The notes: generated from the letters alone by a model not told the origin. A stretch of 64,000 nucleotides of DNA from CADEDH01 sp965262175 (GCA_965262175.1 CBDHES010000010.1:202601-266600); one strand, 5' to 3'. Shown: positions 46,224 through 55,489, counted from the first letter of the stretch. Numbers and translations are program-made.

Positions 46224-48737
46224 ATGGCTGTCGATCCCAACAAGTGGACCATCAAGACCCAGGAGGCAGTGGCGGCCGCCATCGAGCGGGCCAAGGCCGA
46301 CTCCCACCCCGAAGTCACACCCGACCACCTGCTGGTCGCCCTGCTCGGGCAGGCCGAAGGGGTCGTGCTCCCGCTCCTGACCAAGGTCGAGCGTCCGATC
46401 GGGCCGCTTCGGGCCGCCACCGAGGAGGCGCTGACCGCCCTCGGCCGGGCCTACGGAACCGAGCCCCGCCTCTCCCGCCAGACCAACCGGGTCATCGACG
46501 ACGCCGACTCGGTACGGGCCGAGCTGGGCGATGAATACGTGTCGACCGAGCACCTGCTGCTCGGGCTGGCCAATCGGGACCCGGGTGGCGCCACCGCGGC
46601 CCGGATCGACGTCTCCCGCGACGAGCTCCTGGCCGCCCTCAAAGAGGTCCGAGGCTCCCACCGGGTCACCACCCAGACCCCCGAGGACCAGTTCCAGGCC
46701 CTCGAGCAGTACGGTCGCGACCTCACCGAGGATGCCCGCTCCGGCAAGCTCGACCCCGTCATCGGGCGGGACGGCGAGATCCGTCGGGTGATCCAGGTGC
46801 TGAGTCGTCGGACCAAGAACAACCCGGTGCTCATCGGCGAACCCGGTGTCGGCAAGACCGCCATCGTGGAAGGGCTGGCCCAGCGGATCGTTGAGGGCGA
46901 CGTGCCCGAGAGCCTCCGCAACCGCCGGCTGATCTCTCTCGACATCTCGGCCATGCTGGCCGGCGCCAAGTTCCGGGGTGAGTTCGAGGAGCGGCTCAAG
47001 GCCGTCCTCAAGGAGATCACCGACTCCGACGGTGAGGTCATCACGTTCATCGACGAGATGCACACCGTCGTCGGCACCGGCGCTGGAGGCGACTCGGCGA
47101 TGGACGCCTCGAACATGTTGAAGCCGATGCTGGCCCGCGGGGAGCTGCGGATGGTCGGCGCCACCACCCTCGACGAGTACCGCAAGTACGTCGAGAAGGA
47201 TCCCGCCCTCGAGCGCCGCTTCCAGCAGGTCCTCGTCGGGGAGCCGACCGTCGAGGACTCGATCGCCATCCTCCGGGGCCTCAAGGAGCGCTACGAGGTG
47301 CATCACGGTGTCCGAATCCAGGATTCGGCGCTGGTAGCGGCGGCGATGCTGTCCGATCGGTACGTCACCTCGCGGTTCCTGCCCGACAAGGCGATCGACC
47401 TCATCGACGAGGCGGCGTCCAAGCTACGGATCGAGATCGATTCGCTACCCACCGAGATCGACGTCGTCGAGCGTCGCATCCGCCAGCTCGAGATGGAGCA
47501 GGTGGCGCTGGCGAAGGAGACCGACTTCCAGTCCGAGGAGCGACGGGCCGACCTCGAGGCCCAGCTGGCCGACCTCAACGAGCAGTCGGCGGCGATGAAG
47601 GGCCACTGGCAGAACGAGAAGGACGCCATCGGCCGCATCCAGGTGCTCAAGGAGGAGTACGAGGCCCTCCGGCAGCGCCTCGACCGCGAGACCGACCTGG
47701 AGCGGGCGGCCGAGATTCGCTACGGCCAGCTGCCCGACCTGGAGAAGCAGATGGAGGCGGCCAACGCGGCCCTCGACGAGCTCCAGGCCGAGAAGGCCAT
47801 GCTGAAGCAGGAGGTCGACGAGGAGGACATCGCCGAGGTCGTCAGTCGTTGGACCGGGGTTCCGGTCAGTCGATTGATGGAGGGTGAGGCCTCCAAGCTC
47901 CTCAAGCTGGAAGATGAGCTCCATCGCCGGGTGATCGGTCAGCATGACGCCGTCGTGTCGGTGTCGAGCGCCATCCGGCGGAGCCGGGCCGGGCTGTCGG
48001 ATCCGAACCGGCCGATCGGCACGTTCCTGTTCCTCGGTCCGACCGGGGTCGGCAAGACCGAGCTGGCCCGATCCCTGGCCGACTTCATGTTCGACGACGA
48101 GCGGGCCATGGTCCGCATCGACATGTCGGAGTACATGGAGAAGCACTCGGTGTCGCGCCTGATCGGCGCACCCCCCGGCTACGTCGGGTACGACCAGGGT
48201 GGTCAGCTCACCGAGGCGGTCCGCCGCCGGCCGTACTCGGTCGTGCTCCTCGACGAGGTCGAGAAGGCCAACCCCGACGTGTTCAACGTCCTCCTCCAGC
48301 TGATGGACGACGGGCGGCTGACCGACGGTCAGGGTCGTACGGTCGACTTCACCAACGTGGTGTTGATCATGACGTCGAACCTGCCCGGTGATCCCAAGGA
48401 TTTCTTCCGGCCCGAGTTCATCAACCGGGTCGACGACATCGTCCGGTTCGCCGAGCTGACCGAGGACGATCTGGTCGAGATCGTCGACATTCAGCTCGCC
48501 TCGCTGGCCAACCGGCTGGCCGACCGTCGCCTGTCGCTGGAGGTCAGTCCCGACGCTCGTCGGCTCCTGGCCCGCATCGGCTACGACCCGGCGTTCGGGG
48601 CCCGGCCACTGAAGCGGGTGATCCAATCGGAGATCGCCGATCGCCTGGCGATCCTGATCCTCGATCGCAACCTCGTCGAGGGCTCCAAGGTCGCCGTCGG
48701 GGTCGACGGTGACGAGTTCACCTTCGAGGTCCGCTGA
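46224..48737 (+). CDS. clpB: ClpB disaggregase (Hsp104 family)
   Basis: An 837-residue hexameric AAA+ enzyme dissolving protein aggregates with DnaK/DnaJ. It has an N-terminal Clp repeat domain (1-145) and AAA-1 with Walker A GEPGVGKT at 205-212. The coiled-coil middle domain spans about 400-520. AAA-2 has GPTGVGKTE near 603-611, FRPEFINRVDDIV, and an arginine-rich sensor region. The segment between SNLPGDPKD and FFRPEF is a little shorter than in most ClpB, which removes part of a surface loop. TAAACT ends exactly 6 nt before the ATG, so translation is likely leaderless. Confidence 0.97.
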   Translation: MAVDPNKWTIKTQEAVAAAIERAKADSHPEVTPDHLLVALLGQAEGVVLPLLTKVERPIGPLRAATEEALTALGRAYGTEPRLSRQTNRVIDDADSVRAELGDEYVSTEHLLLGLANRDPGGATAARIDVSRDELLAALKEVRGSHRVTTQTPEDQFQALEQYGRDLTEDARSGKLDPVIGRDGEIRRVIQVLSRRTKNNPVLIGEPGVGKTAIVEGLAQRIVEGDVPESLRNRRLISLDISAMLAGAKFRGEFEERLKAVLKEITDSDGEVITFIDEMHTVVGTGAGGDSAMDASNMLKPMLARGELRMVGATTLDEYRKYVEKDPALERRFQQVLVGEPTVEDSIAILRGLKERYEVHHGVRIQDSALVAAAMLSDRYVTSRFLPDKAIDLIDEAASKLRIEIDSLPTEIDVVERRIRQLEMEQVALAKETDFQSEERRADLEAQLADLNEQSAAMKGHWQNEKDAIGRIQVLKEEYEALRQRLDRETDLERAAEIRYGQLPDLEKQMEAANAALDELQAEKAMLKQEVDEEDIAEVVSRWTGVPVSRLMEGEASKLLKLEDELHRRVIGQHDAVVSVSSAIRRSRAGLSDPNRPIGTFLFLGPTGVGKTELARSLADFMFDDERAMVRIDMSEYMEKHSVSRLIGAPPGYVGYDQGGQLTEAVRRRPYSVVLLDEVEKANPDVFNVLLQLMDDGRLTDGQGRTVDFTNVVLIMTSNLPGDPKDFFRPEFINRVDDIVRFAELTEDDLVEIVDIQLASLANRLADRRLSLEVSPDARRLLARIGYDPAFGARPLKRVIQSEIADRLAILILDRNLVEGSKVAVGVDGDEFTFEVR

Positions 48738-48850
48738 TAGGTGGCCATCGTGGGCGCTGCTGGTCGGAACGTCCCGAAGGGGCGAAAATCCTGGCGGTAA
48801 TTTACCTGGCCGCGGTGGAGACCGGGTCGGTTTTGTAGCAGGCTCTTACG

Positions 48851-50524
48851 GTGACCGACTCCACCGCTCCCACCGTGCTGAGTGGTCGCTACGCGATCGA
48901 GCGCAAGATCGCCCGTGGCGGTATGGCCGACATCTTCCTGGCCCACGACCAGGTGCTCGAGCGCCCGGTGGTCATCAAGATGCTGCTGCCCCAGTACGCC
49001 GGCGACCCGGCGTTCGTCGAGCGGTTCCGCCGGGAAGCCAAGTCGGCGGCCCGGCTGAACCACACCAACGTCGTGTCGGTCTACGACTGGGGCTCCCACG
49101 GCGACACGTTCTTCATGGCGATGGAGTACATCGAGGGCCAGAGCCTCGCCGAGCAGCTGGCCGACAACGGGCGGGTCCCCATCGATCGGGCCCTGGAGAT
49201 CGCCGAGGCGGCGGCGGCCGGGCTGGGCTTCGCCCACGAGCGGGGCATGGTCCACCGCGACGTCAAGCCGGGCAACATCATGATGACGGCCTCCGGTCAG
49301 GTGAAGGTCGCCGACTTCGGGATCGCCCGCGGTCTCGACGGATCCGACAGCCTGACCCAGACCGGCAACGTCATGGGGACGGCGGCCTACTTCTCCCCCG
49401 AACAGGCCCGCGGCGAGGTGGTCGACGAGCGGAGCGACCTCTACTCGCTCGGTGTCGTGCTCTTCGAGATGGTCACCGGCGAACGGCCCTTCACCGGCAG
49501 CTCGCCGTTGTCGGTCGCCTACAAGCACGTGGGCGAGGCGCCACCGACGGCCCAGTCGATCAATCCCCAGGTCCCGGTCGAGGTCGACCGGATCATCGCC
49601 ACCCTCCTGGCCAAGGATCCGGCTCACCGGTATGCCAATGCCGAGCAGCTCCAGCAGGCCCTGCGAGCGGTCCGCGGCGGTCAGCAACCGCCCTACACGG
49701 GGTCGTCCCCGAGCGTCGTCTCCCCGGCCCCGGCCCCGACCCCGGCCGAGTTCGCTCCCACCGCCGTCGGTCCGTCCGCCCACACCTCGGGCCCCCAACC
49801 GGTCGGACAACCGCATGCCGTCGGATACGCCAGCGACGGCACCCGGCAGATCAGCGGCCCTCAGGTCGTGGTCGGCCCACCGCCCCGACGGTCCGGCGGC
49901 GGGGCGTTCATCGTTGCCGTCGTGGCGCTGGCGGTCGCTGCCATCGTGTTGCTGATCGTGATCGCCAACCAGCTGGCCAGCGGCGACGACCCCGACCCGG
50001 GTACGGGCGGCGAAACGGTCACCGTGCCCCGAGTCATCAACGACACGGCGGCGAGGGCCGAGAACACCTTGATCAACCGAGGGTTCTCCGTGTCGGTGCT
50101 CGAGGAGCCGAGCGACGAGGTGGCGGCCGGCCTGGTCATCCGTCAGGATCCGGAGGCCCTGGCCGAGGTGGAGGACGGGGCGCGGGTGACGATCGTCGTC
50201 TCGACCGGCCCGGCCGACCCCGACGAGTCGACGTCGACCACCTCGACGACCGAGCCCGACGAGTCGTCGTCGACGACCGAGACGACCGCCGGTGGCGGGT
50301 CGAGCTCGACGACCGGGACCACCGATCCCGATGGCTCCACCACCAGCTCGTCTTCGAGCACGACCTCCTCATCGACCACGAGCTCGTCCTCCACCACGTC
50401 GTCCTCGTCGACCACGTCGTCGTCGACCACCTCGACCACCGAGGAACCCCCGACGACGACCGAGGAACCGCCGACCACCTCTCGACCCACGACGAGCGAA
50501 ACGACCGAACCCGACGATCCGTAG
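48851..50524 (+). CDS. PknB-like Ser/Thr protein kinase with one PASTA domain
   Basis: A 557-residue membrane kinase. The kinase domain (about 12-275) has ATP-binding Lys43, HRD at 135-137, DFG at 155-157 and an activation loop with several Thr. A Pro-rich juxtamembrane region leads to one helix at 351-376. A single exterior PASTA domain (387-453) should sense peptidoglycan or muropeptides. A Ser/Thr/Glu low-complexity tail (454-557) follows. Classical PknB has three or four PASTA units, so this is reduced. The start is GTG, with CAGGCT (48839-48844) exactly 6 nt upstream. It lies between clpB and purA. Confidence 0.9.
   Translation: MTDSTAPTVLSGRYAIERKIARGGMADIFLAHDQVLERPVVIKMLLPQYAGDPAFVERFRREAKSAARLNHTNVVSVYDWGSHGDTFFMAMEYIEGQSLAEQLADNGRVPIDRALEIAEAAAAGLGFAHERGMVHRDVKPGNIMMTASGQVKVADFGIARGLDGSDSLTQTGNVMGTAAYFSPEQARGEVVDERSDLYSLGVVLFEMVTGERPFTGSSPLSVAYKHVGEAPPTAQSINPQVPVEVDRIIATLLAKDPAHRYANAEQLQQALRAVRGGQQPPYTGSSPSVVSPAPAPTPAEFAPTAVGPSAHTSGPQPVGQPHAVGYASDGTRQISGPQVVVGPPPRRSGGGAFIVAVVALAVAAIVLLIVIANQLASGDDPDPGTGGETVTVPRVINDTAARAENTLINRGFSVSVLEEPSDEVAAGLVIRQDPEALAEVEDGARVTIVVSTGPADPDESTSTTSTTEPDESSSTTETTAGGGSSSTTGTTDPDGSTTSSSSSTTSSSTTSSSSTTSSSSTTSSSTTSTTEEPPTTTEEPPTTSRPTTSETTEPDDP
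50225..50515 (+). repeat. Low-complexity Ser/Thr-coding tract
   Basis: Irregular repeats of TCGTCGTCGACCAC-like units encode SSSTTSS-type and EEPPTTT-type runs at the 3' end of the kinase gene. Such tracts are prone to length change. Confidence 0.7.
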
Positions 50525-50617
50525 GCCGACCCAACCGGCGTGTCGGTAGGCGGGCGGTCAGCGCCGGCGGATCGGTGGTTCCGGGGCTGGCCAGCGGTGG
50601 GCCGCTACCCTTGATCC

Positions 50618-51895
50618 GTGCCTGCGACGATCGTGGTTGGAACCCAGTGGGGCGACGAGGGGAAGGGGAAGTTCACCGATCTCCTGGCCAAGGAGATGTC
50701 GATGGTCGTCCGCTACCAGGGGGGCCACAACGCAGGCCACACCCTGGTGGTCGATGGTGAGACCTTCGCCCTCCAGCTCGTTCCCAGTGGGGTGTTGTAC
50801 GACCACATCACCCCGGTGATCGGCAACGGCGTCGTCGTCGATCCGTTCGTGTTGCTGGCCGAGATGCGGATGCTGTCGTCCCGGGGGATCGACACCGGCC
50901 GGATCCGGCTCTCGGGCAACGCCCACCTCATCCTCCCCTACCACCAGCAGCTCGACGCCCTCCACGAACGCCACCTGGGTAAGGCGAAGTTGGGAACGAC
51001 CAAGCGGGGGATCGGGCCGGCCTACGCCGACAAGGCGATGCGGCTGGGGATCCGGGCCCAAGATCTCCTCGACGAGGAGATCTTCCGCAAGAAGCTGGAG
51101 GGGGCGCTCAACCACACCAACCGGGTGCTCACCAAGGTCTTCAACCGGCTCCCCGTCGATCCCGACGCGTTGGCGACCCGGGTGCTCTCGGAGTGCCTGG
51201 ACGGGATCGGGCCCCTCATCTGCGACAGCGTCGACCTGATCCACGAAGCCCTGGAAGCCGATCAGCACGTCCTCTTCGAGGGGGCTCAGGCCACGTTCCT
51301 CGACCTGGATCACGGCACCTACCCCTTCGTCACGTCGAGCAACCCGACCGCCGGCGGGGCCTGCGCCGGGGCCGGCGTCGGCCCCCGTCACATCGATCGG
51401 ATCGTCGGCATCGCCAAGGCCTACGTGACCCGTGTCGGGTCCGGCCCCTTCCCTACCGAGCTGTTCGACGAGGTCGGCGACCTGCTGGTCGATGTCGGGC
51501 GAGAGTACGGGACCAACACCGGTCGCCGTCGCCGTCCCGGCTGGTTCGACGCCGTCATGCTCCGGCATGCGGTGCGGGTCAACAGTCTGACCGAGCTGGC
51601 GGTGACCAAGCTCGACGTGCTCGACACGTTGGACACGGTCAAGGTCTGCGTGGCCTACGAGATCGACGGGCAGCGGGTCGAACGGCTGCCGTACCACCAG
51701 TCGGACCTCCATCGGGTCGTCCCGATCTACGAGGAGTTGCCCGGTTGGCAGACCGATCTCTCGGCCGCCACCGCCAGCGATCACCTCCCCGATGCCGCCA
51801 AGCGGTACCTGGCGCTCATCGAGGAGCAGGTCGGCGTGCCGATCACCCTGGTCTCGACCGGTCCCGGTCGAGACCAGTTCCTGCACTTCGGTTGA
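50618..51895 (+). CDS. purA: Adenylosuccinate synthetase
   Basis: A 425-residue GTP-dependent enzyme joining IMP and aspartate in AMP synthesis. GTQWGDEGKGKFTD is the GTP-binding P-loop and catalytic Asp, QGGHNAGHT the IMP/Mg segment, and GTTKRGIGPAYADK the family's second signature. Length is normal. The start is GTG, with TACCCT (50606-50611) exactly 6 nt upstream. purB, the next step, lies 1.2 kb downstream on the same strand, with an opposite-strand gene between. Confidence 0.97.
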   Translation: MPATIVVGTQWGDEGKGKFTDLLAKEMSMVVRYQGGHNAGHTLVVDGETFALQLVPSGVLYDHITPVIGNGVVVDPFVLLAEMRMLSSRGIDTGRIRLSGNAHLILPYHQQLDALHERHLGKAKLGTTKRGIGPAYADKAMRLGIRAQDLLDEEIFRKKLEGALNHTNRVLTKVFNRLPVDPDALATRVLSECLDGIGPLICDSVDLIHEALEADQHVLFEGAQATFLDLDHGTYPFVTSSNPTAGGACAGAGVGPRHIDRIVGIAKAYVTRVGSGPFPTELFDEVGDLLVDVGREYGTNTGRRRRPGWFDAVMLRHAVRVNSLTELAVTKLDVLDTLDTVKVCVAYEIDGQRVERLPYHQSDLHRVVPIYEELPGWQTDLSAATASDHLPDAAKRYLALIEEQVGVPITLVSTGPGRDQFLHFG

Positions 51896-51909
51896 GCTCC
51901 GTCGCCACC

Positions 51910-51947
51910 GGGTTGGCGGACGGCGGTTGCCCGTCTCGCGTCAACCC
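51910..51947. terminator. Hairpin between convergent purA and Pro-rich gene
   Basis: Outer arms GGGTTG / CAACCC and inner arms GACGG / CCGTC form a two-part stem over the convergent gene ends. There is no T-tract; terminator role is by position. Confidence 0.35.
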
Positions 51948-53092
51948 CTGAGGATGGGCGGGATCCACTGACCCCGGTCGTCGGTGACCTCGTCGGTCGG
52001 GGTGTAGGCCGGTTCGGGGCTGTCGTTCTCGTCGGCCACGGCTCCCGCTCCATCGGCCACTGGCGGGATCGGGGCTTGGAGGGCGGTGGGGATGGGGTCC
52101 TCGGGGGCGTCGAGGGAGTCGGGTTCTGGTGGGGTGGGGGCCTGGTGTGCGATGGGGGGCTGGAGTGCCGCGGGGATGGCGGCGCCGATGGGATCGGGCC
52201 GCGGCGCCGGAGGCGCCGGGCGGGGGGTCGGCGCCTGGAACGCGGCAGGGATGGCGCGATCTGCGACCGGTGGTGGCGGTTGGGAGCCGTGGGGTGGAGG
52301 TGGGACCGGGTCGGGGTATCGGCGGGCGGACGCAACGTCGGGGACGACCGGTTCCGGCGGCGGCGCCGACGACGGAGCGCCGATGACCGGCAGGAGCCCA
52401 TCGGTTGCCGCCGCGACCAGCGCCGGGGCGGGTGGTGGCGGAGGTGGAGGTGGCGATGCTCCCGCTCGTCGGCTTGGTCGGGGTTGCCCGGGTGCGATCG
52501 GCCCACGATCCCCAGGCTCGGCCGCGGCCAACGGGAGGCCCGACTCCCGCATCGCCTCGAGCCTGGCCACGGCCGAGATCGGGTTGTCGGCCGCAGCTGA
52601 CGGCAGGGGCCGGACCTCCGGCTCCGGCCCGGACCGCTCGGCCGTCGTCCCGTCGTCCGGTCCCGAACCGATGCCCGTCTCGGCCCCCGTCCCCTCGTCC
52701 GGGCCCAAAACGGTACTCGTCTCGGCCGGTCCGGCCGCCCCGACCTGAGCAGCTGGCTCCGGATCGGTCGAACGACGTCGAGGCGAAGGGGCCTCGATGG
52801 GCCGACGCTCGGACCGGGCCCGCTCGGCCGCCTCGGCGAGCGCCGCCCGGCGCTGGCGGGCCGTGCGGCGGTCGCCCCGGGGTTCGATCGCCGTCGCCCC
52901 CCGGACACCCGAGGCGTCCATCGCACACTCCCGGCAGAACGGGTGGCGCCTCGACGTCGGACGGACGAGATGCCGTTCGCAGAACTCGCCATAGCACCGA
53001 TCGCAGACGTCGAGTGCGGGATCGAGTGGATCGGTGTCACAGCGGCCGTTCATGGCATCTTCCGGGCAGACTGAATCGAGCATCAGGAGCAT
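51941..53092 (-). CDS. Cys-rich zinc-ribbon-like protein with Pro-rich repeat tail
   Basis: A 383-residue protein. The N-terminal ~60 residues contain CPEDAMNGRC, then CDRCYGEFCERH and CRECAMDASGVRG, a probable zinc-binding pair of knuckles. The rest is Ala/Pro-rich and probably disordered, with three near-repeats of IPAAFQAP-type sequence (AIPAAFQAPTP, AIPAALQPPIA, PIPTALQAPIP) and a closing QWIPPILRG. It may be a protein-interaction adaptor. ATG 53092 is chosen; a second ATG at 53053 behind GGAAG is possible. It is divergent from purB, 51 bp away. Confidence 0.6.
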   Translation of the reverse strand: MLLMLDSVCPEDAMNGRCDTDPLDPALDVCDRCYGEFCERHLVRPTSRRHPFCRECAMDASGVRGATAIEPRGDRRTARQRRAALAEAAERARSERRPIEAPSPRRRSTDPEPAAQVGAAGPAETSTVLGPDEGTGAETGIGSGPDDGTTAERSGPEPEVRPLPSAAADNPISAVARLEAMRESGLPLAAAEPGDRGPIAPGQPRPSRRAGASPPPPPPPPAPALVAAATDGLLPVIGAPSSAPPPEPVVPDVASARRYPDPVPPPPHGSQPPPPVADRAIPAAFQAPTPRPAPPAPRPDPIGAAIPAALQPPIAHQAPTPPEPDSLDAPEDPIPTALQAPIPPVADGAGAVADENDSPEPAYTPTDEVTDDRGQWIPPILRG

Positions 53093-53143
53093 CGTCCGAT
53101 CCAGAGGCGGGCTTGAACCAACGTGAGAGGGAGCGACCCTGCC

Positions 53144-54559
53144 GTGGCCATCCCCAACATCCTGGCCGAGCGGTACGCCAGCCCCGAGATGACGGCCATC
53201 TTCGAGCCGGAGAACAAAGTCCGTCTCGAACGGCGTCTCTGGTTGGCCGTGCTCCGGGCGCAGGCCGACCTCGGTGTGCCGGTCCCTCCGGGGGCGATCG
53301 ACGCCTATCAGGCGACGGTCGACGAGATCGACCTCGACTCGATCCGGCGTAGAGACGAGGTGCTCAAGCACGACGTGAAGGCTCGGATCGACGAGTTCAA
53401 CGCGCTGGCCGGCCACGAGCAGATCCACAAGGGCCTCACCAGCCGTGACGTCACCGAGAACGTCGAGCAACTCCAGGTTCGGCAGGCCATCGACCTGGTC
53501 GAGTCGCGGACCGTCGCCCTCTTGGCCCGCTTCGCCGATCGTGCCGCCGAGCACGCCGCGTTGGCGATGGTCGGCCGCACCCACAACGTGCCGGCGCAAC
53601 CGGTGACCCTGGGCAAGAGGTTCGCCCAGGCCGGTGAGGAGCTGTTGGCCGCCCACCGGGAGCTGACGACCCTCCGGGACGACCTCGCCCTCCGGGGGAT
53701 CAAGGGCCCCGTCGGAAGCCAACAGGATCAGCTCCAGCTCCTCGGCTCAGCGGAGCGGGTCGCCGAGCTGGAGGCTCGCATCGCCGATCACCTCGGGTTC
53801 GGATCGACGCTGGCGGCTGTCGGCCAGGTCTACCCCCGCTCATGGGACCTCGCCGTCGTGTCGAGCCTGACCCGGCTGGCCTCTGGACCGTCCAACCTCG
53901 CACTCACCGTCCGACTCATGGCCGGCCACGACCTCGTGACGGAGGGGTTCAGGGCCGGGCAGGTCGGGTCGTCGGCGATGCCGCACAAGATGAACACCCG
54001 ATCGTGTGAACGGATCAACGGGCTGCGGGTCATTCTGAACGGATATCTCACCATGGCCGCTGGCTTGGCCGGCGATCAATGGAATGAAGGCGATGTTTCG
54101 TGCTCCGTCGTCAGGCGTGTTGTCCTGCCCGATGCGTTCTTTGCCCTGGATGGCCTGTATGAGACGACCTTCGCTGTTCTACGTGACTTCGGAGCCTTCC
54201 CCGCCGTGATCCGAACGGAGGTCAATCGCTACCTTCCGTTTCTCGCCACGACGGCCCTCCTCATGCATGCCGTTACCCACGGAGTTGGCCGGGAGGCGGC
54301 CCACGAGGTGATCAAAGAGCATGCGACGGCCGTGGCGTTGGACATGCGACAGGGTTCGGTCGACGGTCGGGACCTCGTCCTCCGACTCGGCGCTGACGAC
54401 CGTTTCCCCGGTGGTCCAGACCAGCTCGGTCCCGTCGTCGAGCAGGTCGTGGACCACGTGGGAACGATCGATAAGCAGATCGCTACGTTTTGCGCCGATG
54501 TTCGAAAAGCCGTCGAGGGCCGCTCTGAGGCCGGTTACCAGGGCACCGATATCCTGTAG
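53144..54559 (+). CDS. purB: Adenylosuccinate lyase
   Basis: A 471-residue fumarase-superfamily lyase acting twice in purine synthesis. Landmarks are GLTSRDVTENVEQ, the catalytic His region MVGRTHNVPAQPVT, and the signature SSAMPHKMN. The start is GTG 53144 with GGGAG about 10 nt upstream; an ATG seven codons earlier is an alternative. From about 54,010 on, synonymous positions carry far more A and T than in the first two thirds, although the protein stays family-like, a mosaic composition worth noting. Confidence 0.95.
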   Translation: MAIPNILAERYASPEMTAIFEPENKVRLERRLWLAVLRAQADLGVPVPPGAIDAYQATVDEIDLDSIRRRDEVLKHDVKARIDEFNALAGHEQIHKGLTSRDVTENVEQLQVRQAIDLVESRTVALLARFADRAAEHAALAMVGRTHNVPAQPVTLGKRFAQAGEELLAAHRELTTLRDDLALRGIKGPVGSQQDQLQLLGSAERVAELEARIADHLGFGSTLAAVGQVYPRSWDLAVVSSLTRLASGPSNLALTVRLMAGHDLVTEGFRAGQVGSSAMPHKMNTRSCERINGLRVILNGYLTMAAGLAGDQWNEGDVSCSVVRRVVLPDAFFALDGLYETTFAVLRDFGAFPAVIRTEVNRYLPFLATTALLMHAVTHGVGREAAHEVIKEHATAVALDMRQGSVDGRDLVLRLGADDRFPGGPDQLGPVVEQVVDHVGTIDKQIATFCADVRKAVEGRSEAGYQGTDIL

Positions 54560-54635
54560 TGCCCCTGACCTCCGGTCCGTCGTCGTGGCGACAGAGCTGA
54601 CAACCCACAGCCGCCTGACGTGGAGGAACGCTCGA

Positions 54636-55046
54636 TCAGGCCGCTCGGCTGATTCCGGCCTTCTTCAGAACGGCCGCTGGGACGCCGAGCTGGCGGAAGG
54701 CCGTGTATGAGATGCCTTTGCGGGCGGCGTAGCCCTGGGCCACCTTGGCGAACTCGGTCTCGAGCTTCCCCAGATCGACACCGGTGTCCATGTTCTCCAA
54801 CTCTTCGGAGAGGTCGATGCGCTCCTGGATGAGTTGGAGGCGCTTCAGGGCATCGGCGGTCTCCAATTCGTCCTCGATGCGCTCGAGTCGCGCCCCGATC
54901 GATTCCTTGGTCCTCTTCCGGCCACGCTTGGGACGGCTGGACTCCAGGGCCTCCAGGTATGCCCGGACGGCTCTCCCCTCGGCCCGTCCGATCGCTAGAG
55001 CTTCCTTGTGGTCCTTGCTCATCGGAGCTTTTTTCGTCGCTGGCAT
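54636..55046 (-). CDS. Basic coiled-coil hypothetical protein
   Basis: A 136-residue protein. Its N-terminus is Lys/Arg-rich (ATKKAPMSKDHKEALAIGR, SSRPKRGRKRTKES). A long charged helix follows (IGARLERIEDELETADALKRLQLIQERIDLSEELE), then a C-terminal segment GISYTAFRQLGVPAAVLKKAGISRA that could be a helix-turn-helix-like DNA-binding unit. I recognise no named family; a nucleoid-associated or small DNA-binding role is inference. Composition is more A/T-rich than core genes. It follows the tRNA cluster and its terminator on the same strand. Confidence 0.7.
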   Translation of the reverse strand: MPATKKAPMSKDHKEALAIGRAEGRAVRAYLEALESSRPKRGRKRTKESIGARLERIEDELETADALKRLQLIQERIDLSEELENMDTGVDLGKLETEFAKVAQGYAARKGISYTAFRQLGVPAAVLKKAGISRAA

Positions 55047-55115
55047 AGCCTCTATCTCTCACCTTGTTGGCTGTCGGTCACTCCATCATGCCTTAACGGC
55101 ACTTTGACCTTAACA

Positions 55116-55152
55116 ATTAAGGACCTGGATGCGTAACATCCAGGTCCTTAAT
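55116..55152. terminator. Perfect 16-bp hairpin after the tRNA cluster
   Basis: ATTAAGGACCTGGATG (55116-55131) is the exact reverse complement of 55137-55152, with loop CGTAA. On the minus strand it lies 31 bp after tRNA-Phe and is followed by TTGTTAA, so it should end the tRNA transcript. Confidence 0.75.
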
Positions 55153-55182
55153 CAACCAAACGGGCGAGCCGTCCAGCCTCTG

Positions 55183-55255
55183 TGGTCGGGACCGGCGTCG
55201 ATCCGGTGACCTACCGCTTTTCAGGCGGTCGCTCTGCCAACTGAGCTACCCGACC
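55183..55255 (-). tRNA. tRNA-Phe (anticodon GAA)
   Basis: A 73-nt cloverleaf with acceptor GGTCGGG/CCCGACC, anticodon arm ACCGC-CTGAAAA-GCGGT and T arm ACCGG-ATCGACG-CCGGT (A at the usual T54). Discriminator A; CCA not encoded. Last of three co-directional tRNAs. Confidence 0.95.
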
Positions 55256-55346
55256 ATGGAATCCCGGACCAGCCGGGAGATGGCGACCGACGACGGGACA
55301 CGGGGCCACCGCCACGGTGAGCAGACGCCTCGGGCGTCCACTCCGG

Positions 55347-55421
55347 CGGTCCTGACGAGATTTGAACTCGCGACCTCCGCCTTGACAGGGCGGCGTGCAC
55401 TCCAGACTGCACTACAGGACC
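55347..55421 (-). tRNA. tRNA-Asp (anticodon GTC)
   Basis: A 75-nt cloverleaf with acceptor GGTCCTG/CAGGACC, anticodon arm CCGCC-CTGTCAA-GGCGG, T arm GCGAG-TTCAAAT-CTCGT and discriminator G. CCA not encoded. Middle gene of the cluster. Confidence 0.95.
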
Positions 55422-55489
55422 AGGTTGTTCGGGACAGCCATAGTAGTGGCAACGCTCCCGGTTGCGACTCCGTTTCCGGCGCCGGCTTG

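Noticed and set aside
50225..50515. CRISPR-like repeat array
   Set aside because: The repeats are irregular, in frame within the kinase tail, and lack spacers of constant length. No CRISPR array or cas gene was seen anywhere in the window.
54535..55062. A 175-codon minus-strand ORF overlapping the coiled-coil gene
   Set aside because: It is an out-of-frame shadow of the 136-residue basic protein, rich in Arg/Gly/Ser without structure.
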